Assembly (NCBI GenBank): GCA_029777145.1
Contig: JAKOSS010000444.1
Location: forward strand, 1 to 5,940
DNA length: 5,940 bases
Source of the DNA: Acidobacteriota bacterium
Lineage (GTDB): Bacteria; Acidobacteriota; Blastocatellia; Pyrinomonadales; Pyrinomonadaceae
Direction of reading: 5' to 3'
Position 1 is the first letter of the stretch; each line of letters opens with the position of its first letter. Under the pieces are notes generated by a model. The model was not told the origin of the DNA, ran no database searches, and saw only the letters and a list, made by a program, of their open reading frames with translations. Both the position numbers and the translations under genes were made by a program. Of the stretch, positions 1 to 5,940 are shown piece by piece.

Positions 1-1
1 G

Positions 2-1285
2 ATGCGGCCGACCGCCGTCCGCATGGTCCGTGACATGCTTGCGTACCTGCACACGAAGCCGACGCTCGTTTACACCGAGGCCGTAAAAACCGAGATCCAG
101 CGCGGAAAGAGCAAGACCGAGAAACTTCAAAGGACCGAGTATCGCGAACATGAACGCCGGTTCTTTGTCGTCCCGGATATGCTGGCGGCGCCCGGAACCG
201 TCAATTTCCGCAATATCGGCGACGACTACTACGCCGTTGTGCCGCCGGCGACGGAACTGGATGATTCGGAAGCGCGCCGGGCGTATCTTCAGTTCGTGCT
301 CGATCCGATCGTCCTCAAGAACGCGACCGACGTCGTCTCGATGAAAGTCGGGATCAAGCAGATTCTCGACGAGCGGCGCAAGGTCAATTCCGACATTTCA
401 CCCGATTTCATGCTGGCCGTCTCGAGATCGCTCGTCGCGGCGGTCGACGCCCGTCAGCCGTTTCATCAGAGATTTCAGGCCGAAACCGCCGAGGCGCGGC
501 GCAATACCGGCAAGAAGCCGATCAGTGAAACCGTCGACGCCGACGGCCGAAAGGTAGTTCAACTGACGCCGGAGCTTTACCTGATCGACGGCCGGTTCCA
601 AATGCCGCGGCTCGAGGATGAACTGGCGCTGAAGCTTGCCGAGGCCTACGAAGGCGGCGCGGTCCTTTCGTTCTATTTCGCACAGCAACTCAAGGGTCTC
701 GAAGAGTCCGAGTTCGACATCGCCAGTGTCTTTCGCGACATGATCCTTTCGTTCGACCCCGCGAAGGAAGCGACGCGGCTGCAGGATAACGACGCCGCCC
801 GCAAGCGCGCGCTCGCATATCGCGAGGAACAGCGGAAAGCGGCTCTTGCGGTCATCGAGAACCCGGTCACGAAACGCCTTCTCGAGATCGAGCCGATGAT
901 CAAGGCGCAGAAGTATTCGGACGCGGATAAGGAGCTGAAGGTTCTGCTCAACGCCAATCCGTCCGACCTTCGGATCTACTACGCGCTGGGCCGTGTCAAG
1001 AGTCTATCGGCCGCGGCCGTGACCGATGTCGAGGAACGAAATGAGTTCATCAAGGAAGCCCAGGCGCATTTTTCCAATCTGCTGACCCTTGCGAAGGATA
1101 CGCCGGGGACCGATCCGGCGCTCATCTCGCTGACCTACGTCGCGCTCGGCAGGCTATATGAGTATTACGATCAGAACGAGTACGCGATCAAGATCTACGA
1201 AGCGGCGATCAGGATCGGCGACGTCAAGGGCGGCGGCTTTCAGGAAGCGGTTGCGGCCCGCGAACGACTTTTGAAGAAACAGTGA
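2..1285 (+). CDS. TPR-containing protein of unknown function (5' end outside window)
   Basis: The frame is open to the left edge, so the ATG at position 2 is probably internal and the true N-terminus, perhaps with a signal peptide, is missing. Of the 427 visible residues, about 1-150 form a mixed alpha/beta region (VVPDM near 56-60, GDDYYAVVPP at 73-82, LQFVLDPIV at 96-104). Residues 150-180 are a polar linker. Residues 205-290 are helical and charged. Two TPR-like helical pairs follow: about 291-332 (KAQKYSDADKELKVLLNANP, then YYALGR) and about 374-407 (YVALGRLYEYYDQNEYAIKIYEAAI). The protein ends in LLKKQ. TPRs mediate protein-protein contacts, so a scaffold or partner-binding role is inferred; no catalytic motif is visible. 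The TGA stop overlaps the GTG start of the next gene by 4 bases, which suggests translational coupling and a shared task. The N-terminal domain family is not recognised. The reading frame is secure, the function is not. Confidence 0.88.
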   Translation: MRPTAVRMVRDMLAYLHTKPTLVYTEAVKTEIQRGKSKTEKLQRTEYREHERRFFVVPDMLAAPGTVNFRNIGDDYYAVVPPATELDDSEARRAYLQFVLDPIVLKNATDVVSMKVGIKQILDERRKVNSDISPDFMLAVSRSLVAAVDARQPFHQRFQAETAEARRNTGKKPISETVDADGRKVVQLTPELYLIDGRFQMPRLEDELALKLAEAYEGGAVLSFYFAQQLKGLEESEFDIASVFRDMILSFDPAKEATRLQDNDAARKRALAYREEQRKAALAVIENPVTKRLLEIEPMIKAQKYSDADKELKVLLNANPSDLRIYYALGRVKSLSAAAVTDVEERNEFIKEAQAHFSNLLTLAKDTPGTDPALISLTYVALGRLYEYYDQNEYAIKIYEAAIRIGDVKGGGFQEAVAARERLLKKQ

Positions 1286-1977
1286 ACTTTCGAATTCTGC
1301 TATTTGCGATCGTGTGCTTGACCGTATCGCTGCCGGCGATCGCGCAGCGTCGAACGACGCCCGCCAAGACTTTTCCGAAGCCGAAAACCGAGGTCAAGGT
1401 CAGTCCTTCAAAGCCGTTCGTCATTCCCGACGCCGAGTGGCGACGGCTTGCCGACGCTTTGACGTCCGAAAACTGGTCGGTCGCGGCGGATCTCGCAAAG
1501 GCCGACATGGCGCGGCTTCCGGCTGAAAACGAAAAGCGCCAGCTTGCCCAGTTGCGGTATCTGACGATGTTTGCGATGGCCGGGCAGATCCTGGATTCAT
1601 ACGGAAAGGGAAACACGGACGAGACGGAACTCCTTTGGACGGAGCTTGATCGCGTCGTCGGCGAGAATATCGGAAAGGAAGTCATCATGCCGGCCCGGAC
1701 TTACTCCGCCGACTGTGCGGGAAAGCTGAATTTCATCTGCCGTGTCAAGGATTCCACCGATGAGTTGCGGACCACCGCGACCAATCGCGAAGGGACTTCG
1801 ATCCATTCGTTCGATTACGTGAAATTTGACACGATCGCTCCGGCGCTTACCGAGGACGGCCGCAAGATCTTTGTCGGCGGTGTTTTGAAGGACGCCGATT
1901 ACAACGACGATCCGAAAAAACCGTGGGCGCTGAGACTCTATTTCAAGACAGGATTTATTGTCGAGGGCGCCCCCTGA
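1282..1977 (+). CDS. Small exported protein of unknown function
   Basis: This 231-residue protein starts at GTG in a GTGA overlap with the upstream stop. No other start fits, because the signal peptide begins right here: MNFR, a hydrophobic core at residues 5-19 (ILLFAIVCLTVSLPA) and an AIA|Q signal peptidase I site after residue 21. C12 is not in a lipobox, so this is not a lipoprotein. A basic, proline-rich linker (22-48) precedes a helical part (about 50-130) that includes WRRLADAL and SENWSVAADLAKADMARLP and resembles a TPR-like helical pair. A C-terminal part (about 135-231) looks beta-rich and includes FDYVKFDTIAPAL, KIFVGGVL and ALRLYFKTGFIVE. C145 and C153 could form a disulfide once exported. 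Only a weak purine stretch (GAAGAA, 1273-1278) lies upstream, so initiation probably relies on coupling. I recognise no named family. A periplasmic or surface partner of the upstream TPR protein is inferred from the overlap. Confidence 0.88.
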   Translation: MNFRILLFAIVCLTVSLPAIAQRRTTPAKTFPKPKTEVKVSPSKPFVIPDAEWRRLADALTSENWSVAADLAKADMARLPAENEKRQLAQLRYLTMFAMAGQILDSYGKGNTDETELLWTELDRVVGENIGKEVIMPARTYSADCAGKLNFICRVKDSTDELRTTATNREGTSIHSFDYVKFDTIAPALTEDGRKIFVGGVLKDADYNDDPKKPWALRLYFKTGFIVEGAP

Positions 1978-1980
1978 TCA
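1975..1980. other. Abutting stop codons of convergent genes (TGATCA)
   Basis: The + strand gene ends in TGA at 1975-1977 and the - strand gene ends in TGA read from 1980 to 1978. Together they form the six-base palindrome TGATCA, with no base between the two coding regions. No stem-loop with a T-tract is visible nearby. The palindrome GGGCGCCC at 1965-1972 has no loop or U-run and is not a convincing terminator. Transcripts from either side must therefore run into the opposite gene or stop by a factor-dependent mechanism. Confidence 0.9.
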
Positions 1981-3393
1981 GCGGCGGTGACGATGTCTGT
2001 GCCGCGGGAACCGCACCGCGGTCGTCGCCAGGACCACCAGCAGGAGAAAGAAGAACGAGTTGGCCGGCGTCCGCAGCGGAAAGTCGAAGAAGCTGTGGAC
2101 GAGGATCCCGAAGCAACCGGCGAGCGCGCCGATCGCGATCGACCGGCGATTGTGTTCCGTTTCGGGCGCGATGATCGCGAAGCTCTTGCGGAAGAGCAGG
2201 TAAACGAAGGCCGCGACACAAGCAAACCCCAGAATTCCCGCATCCGACAGAATCTGCAGATAATCGTTGTGCGCCTGCTCGACCCGAAAGGCGCCGTTCC
2301 ACGTGTCGTAGTGCGGAAACGCCGTCCCGAACGCGTCGAGGCCCGCTCCCAAAACCGGGTGGTCGATGAATACCTGAACCGCGACCCACCAGAAATGAAA
2401 TCTTCCGCTGCTGGCGTCGGCCTGATTCGTGATCCCGACTCCGCGGAGCAGCGATTCGTCGCCGCCGAGGAAAAGCAGAGCGGCGATCAGGAACACGGCA
2501 AATAGGCCCGCAAACGCGGCGATCACCCATTTTGCGGGCATCGGCGCGGATTCGACTTCAGCGCCATCGGAAGAACTGTCACGGCGCCGACCATAAAACA
2601 GGATCGCGGTAAAACCTGTCACGGCCACGAGGCTCAGGACGCCGCCGCGCGACCCCGTCAGGCCGATCGCGATCATCATCAGCACCAACGCGATCACCAA
2701 AAGCAGCCGCTTGTCCTTTTTGGTCGCCTTGCCGAAGAGCAGTCCGAGCGTCAATCCGACGGACATTTCCATCAGCGCCGCGAAGTGATGCTGGTTGACG
2801 TACGAACCGAACGGGATCGCCTGCGGAGTCGGTCGCCAGCCGTAAATGCCCTGCGGGTTCGCCAGTCTCTGAAGGATCCCGAAAAACGCGAGCAGCGCCG
2901 CGAAGGTAACGATGAACGCCGCCAGACGCTTGATGCGTGTCTCGTTGTTGAAAAGAGTGTACGCCGCGACGAAGAAAGTGAGTTGGATGACGAGCAGGAT
3001 CAGCGCATTCCAGGTGGCGTACGGATCGATCGAGATCGACGAAACCGCCGGAACCGAGATTCCGGGCACGGTTGACGATCTGACGGGCAACAACTGGATC
3101 AGTCCGATCACGATCAGCGCGGCGATCGGAATCTGAAGAGCGCTCGTGCTGAATCGCAACTCGCGGCGGCGCGCGCCATCGGCAAGCCACAGAGCAACCA
3201 ACACTCCGGTGGCGATCGAAATGAATCCGACCGACCAGGTCTCGACCGCGCCGTACGCGAGCGTCGCGAAAACAACGATCGCGTAGAGCACGACGACCGC
3301 GGCGCTGTTCAATCGAGACGCTTCATCTCCCGCCGGCGCCGACTCGTCGGTGACAAGTGCTGATTGTCCCTGTTTCTCGATTTCTTCGGTCAT
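1978..3393 (-). CDS. O-antigen ligase / Wzy_C-family membrane protein
   Basis: This is a polytopic inner-membrane protein of the O-antigen ligase/polymerase superfamily (Wzy_C). These proteins transfer undecaprenyl-pyrophosphate-linked glycans to an acceptor, or polymerise repeat units, on the periplasmic face. With the ATG at 3393 it has 471 residues, within the family's usual range. A polar cytoplasmic N-terminus (1-28) is followed by many hydrophobic helices. Family signatures in order are: YVNQHHFA near 198-205, LTGSRGG near 245-251, the start of the large periplasmic loop with SSGRFHFWW near 328-335, HPVLGAGLDAFG at 345-356, EQAHNDYLQILSDAGILG at 372-389, and HSFFDFPLRTPAN at 433-445. 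It ends in a basic RHRHRHRR tail. A TTG at 3411 would add six residues and overlap the upstream gene by 14 bases. The ATG is preferred because GGGA lies 9 bases upstream and only 4 bases separate it from the previous stop. Ligase and polymerase cannot be told apart from sequence alone. Confidence 0.93.
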   Translation of the reverse strand: MTEEIEKQGQSALVTDESAPAGDEASRLNSAAVVVLYAIVVFATLAYGAVETWSVGFISIATGVLVALWLADGARRRELRFSTSALQIPIAALIVIGLIQLLPVRSSTVPGISVPAVSSISIDPYATWNALILLVIQLTFFVAAYTLFNNETRIKRLAAFIVTFAALLAFFGILQRLANPQGIYGWRPTPQAIPFGSYVNQHHFAALMEMSVGLTLGLLFGKATKKDKRLLLVIALVLMMIAIGLTGSRGGVLSLVAVTGFTAILFYGRRRDSSSDGAEVESAPMPAKWVIAAFAGLFAVFLIAALLFLGGDESLLRGVGITNQADASSGRFHFWWVAVQVFIDHPVLGAGLDAFGTAFPHYDTWNGAFRVEQAHNDYLQILSDAGILGFACVAAFVYLLFRKSFAIIAPETEHNRRSIAIGALAGCFGILVHSFFDFPLRTPANSFFFLLLVVLATTAVRFPRHRHRHRR

Positions 3394-3397
3394 CAGA

Positions 3398-4654
3398 TCA
3401 ATTCCCGGCAAGCGAAAGTTCGAGATCGTCGAACCAGACGCGTCCCGCGATCGGACAGATCGCCGACTTGCAATCAGCCCTGACCAAGTTGATCGCCACG
3501 CCGTCCGTTCCGTCCGGAACCGTGAACGACGCGTTGAATTTGGTCCATTCCGCTTTTGCTTCGAGGTTCTGGACGGATGCGATCACCTTCGTGTCGGCGC
3601 CGACAATGTCCCATCGCAGCGTTGCGGTCGCCTTCAGGTCCGACCTGTAATAGCCGCTGATCGTGTACTGCCGGCCCGGCTCGACGGCCACGGTCTGGCT
3701 GACGATCGCACCGGACGGCCCGGAATCCTCCGCAAAAACCAATACCAGACCGCGATTGCCGGAATGCTTCTGGGCCTCGTCGACCGCGGCCTGCGGGCTT
3801 CCACCGGTCGGGAGCCGCCATTCGAAAACCGACGGCGACTGGAGCGACACAGGGTTTTCGAATCCGCCGTTGTCGATCTTGCCGGGTACGAACCGTCCGT
3901 CCGAGATTCCGGTCGCGTCACGATATCGCTTTGCGCCGATCATTTCACGCAGGATCTCGTCGCCCTGAGCTTTGAATTCATCGGTGCGCTGTTTCTCCGA
4001 CAGCGAATTCCACACTGCGACCGCGTCGTCGAATCGCTTGTCACGTGCCAGAAACGCCGCCAGCGCGGCCCGGAGGGTCGGCGAATCGCCGGCGAGCGAT
4101 CGGACAGTGGCGACGTCGGCATCATAAACTTGCCAGGCGTTGGCGATCGCGGGATTTGCCAGCAGCGGGTCGGCGTCCGATGCTTGCCGGATCAGTCGGA
4201 ACGCCTCGTCGTCCTGCCCTTGCCGCAGGAGGAAATTGCCAAGCGCCCATGAAACCTGGGCATAGTTGGGCGCGAGTTCGTGGGCTTTCCGGAGCGCGGC
4301 CTCTGCGCCCGGATCGTCGCCCGATCGCGATCGCGCGTTTCCCAGATCGAGCCAGAGCTGATAATCGTCGGGCGACAACGCGACCGCTTGCTCATATTCC
4401 CCGATCGATCGCGGCAGGTCCTCGGGGAAGAACGTCCGTTCAAGCAGCCGCGCGTGGACCGAACGGGCACGCGGATTCGACGGCGCGATCCGGACCGCGA
4501 GCGCGGCGATCTCTTTGTAGGCTGCCCGCGACGCGATCGTGTCGGCAAACAATGTAACCGCGACCGCCAGACCCACGACGATCGACAAGCCGGCGGCTGC
4601 AAATGCAGCGATGCGCCGGCCCGAGGTCGCAAGTTTTATCGCTTTGTTCGGCAT
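3398..4654 (-). CDS. Membrane-anchored TPR protein with C-terminal carbohydrate-binding-like domain
   Basis: With ATG at 4654 the protein has 418 residues. A TTG at 4660 would add two more, and neither start has a clear ribosome binding site. A basic N-terminus (NKAIKLATSGRR) precedes one membrane segment at about 15-38, so the rest is probably periplasmic. Residues about 45-240 hold TPR-type helices: SIGEYEQAVALSPDDYQLWLDLGNA (about 83-107), AEAALRKAHELAPNYAQVSWALGNFL (about 117-142), QDDEAFRLIRQASDADP (about 147-163), and a repeat around RFDDAVAVWNSL (about 207-218). Residues about 260-415 look like a CBM4/9-like jelly roll: opening NGGFENP, then VSQTVAVEPGRQYTISGYYRS, EWTKFNASFTVP, and closing GRVWFDDLELS. 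C395 and C400 may form a disulfide. The gene sits between the initiating transferase and the Wzy_C protein, 4 bases before the latter. A scaffold or glycan-binding role in polysaccharide export is inferred. Some Wzy_C proteins carry TPRs in the same chain; here they are encoded separately. Confidence 0.88.
   Translation of the reverse strand: MPNKAIKLATSGRRIAAFAAAGLSIVVGLAVAVTLFADTIASRAAYKEIAALAVRIAPSNPRARSVHARLLERTFFPEDLPRSIGEYEQAVALSPDDYQLWLDLGNARSRSGDDPGAEAALRKAHELAPNYAQVSWALGNFLLRQGQDDEAFRLIRQASDADPLLANPAIANAWQVYDADVATVRSLAGDSPTLRAALAAFLARDKRFDDAVAVWNSLSEKQRTDEFKAQGDEILREMIGAKRYRDATGISDGRFVPGKIDNGGFENPVSLQSPSVFEWRLPTGGSPQAAVDEAQKHSGNRGLVLVFAEDSGPSGAIVSQTVAVEPGRQYTISGYYRSDLKATATLRWDIVGADTKVIASVQNLEAKAEWTKFNASFTVPDGTDGVAINLVRADCKSAICPIAGRVWFDDLELSLAGN
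3403..3406 (-). promoter_or_regulatory. Weak ribosome binding site (GGGA) for the Wzy_C gene
   Basis: On the - strand, GGGA lies 9 bases before the ATG at 3393-3391, inside the last codons of the upstream gene. The alternative TTG at 3411 has only AACTTTCGC before it and no purine-rich site. This supports the ATG as the start. The match to the anti-Shine-Dalgarno sequence is short, so coupling to translation of the upstream gene may matter more. Confidence 0.35.
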
Positions 4655-4658
4655 AATC

Positions 4659-4666
4659 AACGGCCG

Positions 4667-4668
<2 letters not shown>
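4659..4668. repeat. 10-bp palindrome AACGGCCGTT in the intergenic spacer
   Basis: AACGGCCGTT is a perfect inverted repeat without a loop. It covers most of the 12-base spacer between the fusion-protein stop (TAA, 4669-4667) and the ATG of the TPR gene at 4654. It lacks a loop and a U-tract, so it is not a terminator, and it leaves no room for a Shine-Dalgarno site. It may be chance or an operator-like half-site pair; nothing else supports a function. Confidence 0.5.
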
Positions 4669-5938
<1,270 letters not shown>

Positions 5939-5940
5939 CA

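Noticed and set aside
1315..1320. Cysteine in the signal peptide of the exported protein as a lipoprotein anchor
   Set aside because: The residues before C12 are AIV, which does not fit a lipobox, and a good AIA|Q signal peptidase I site follows at residue 21.
1224..1688. 154-residue open frame on the - strand opposite the exported-protein gene
   Set aside because: It is rich in Ser, Arg and Phe without domains, and it spans the coupled stop/start junction of two better-supported + strand genes.
1965..1972. GGGCGCCC palindrome near the convergent stops as a terminator
   Set aside because: It has no loop and no following T-tract on either strand, and it lies within coding sequence.
1987..2505. 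172-residue open frame on the + strand opposite the Wzy_C gene
   Set aside because: It is a charged low-complexity translation antisense to conserved Wzy_C motifs (AHNDYLQ, HPVLGAG) and has no independent support.
3350..4252. 300-residue open frame on the + strand opposite the TPR/carbohydrate-binding gene
   Set aside because: Its translation is rich in Arg, Asp and Gly without domain structure, and it lies antisense to a gene with clear TPR and jelly-roll patterns. It is a GC-rich shadow frame.

Overview
The window is almost entirely protein-coding: five genes in two blocks that meet head-on. It is GC-rich with strongly GC-ending codons. The style of the proteins suggests a bacterium of the Acidobacteriota (Blastocatellia/Pyrinomonadaceae-like): secreted TPR proteins, a WecA-type transferase with a GGRDHTSHRL loop fused to a FlaA1-type sensor half, and a TPR protein next to a Wzy_C protein. 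This placement is inference from protein style, since no rRNA or marker gene is present.

Left block (+ strand, 2-1977). The first gene encodes a TPR-containing protein whose start lies outside the window. It overlaps by 4 bases (GTGA) a small gene for a signal-peptide-bearing exported protein of unknown function. The pair is probably translationally coupled and acts in the periplasm or at the cell surface.

Right block (- strand, 5938-1978, read right to left). This is a compact polysaccharide-assembly operon. First comes a polytopic fusion of the C-terminal half of a WecA/TagO-like polyprenyl-phosphate sugar-phosphotransferase with four more membrane helices and a Rossmann nucleotide-binding domain; its start is outside the window. 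Next is a single-pass membrane protein with TPRs and a C-terminal carbohydrate-binding-like beta-sandwich. Last is an O-antigen ligase/polymerase (Wzy_C) family protein. The gaps between these genes are 12 and 4 bases with the starts chosen here. The inferred division of labour is: the fusion protein starts a lipid-linked glycan on undecaprenyl phosphate, the Wzy_C protein polymerises or ligates the finished glycan outside the membrane, and the TPR/lectin-like protein scaffolds or holds the glycan between them.

The two blocks converge with no spacer: the two stop codons form the palindrome TGATCA at 1975-1980. No RNA genes, insertion sequences, CRISPR arrays or convincing terminators are visible, and no gene-free stretch exceeds 12 bases. 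The most interesting points are the fusion protein that lacks the usual downstream catalytic domain, and the separately encoded TPR/carbohydrate-binding partner of the Wzy_C protein.
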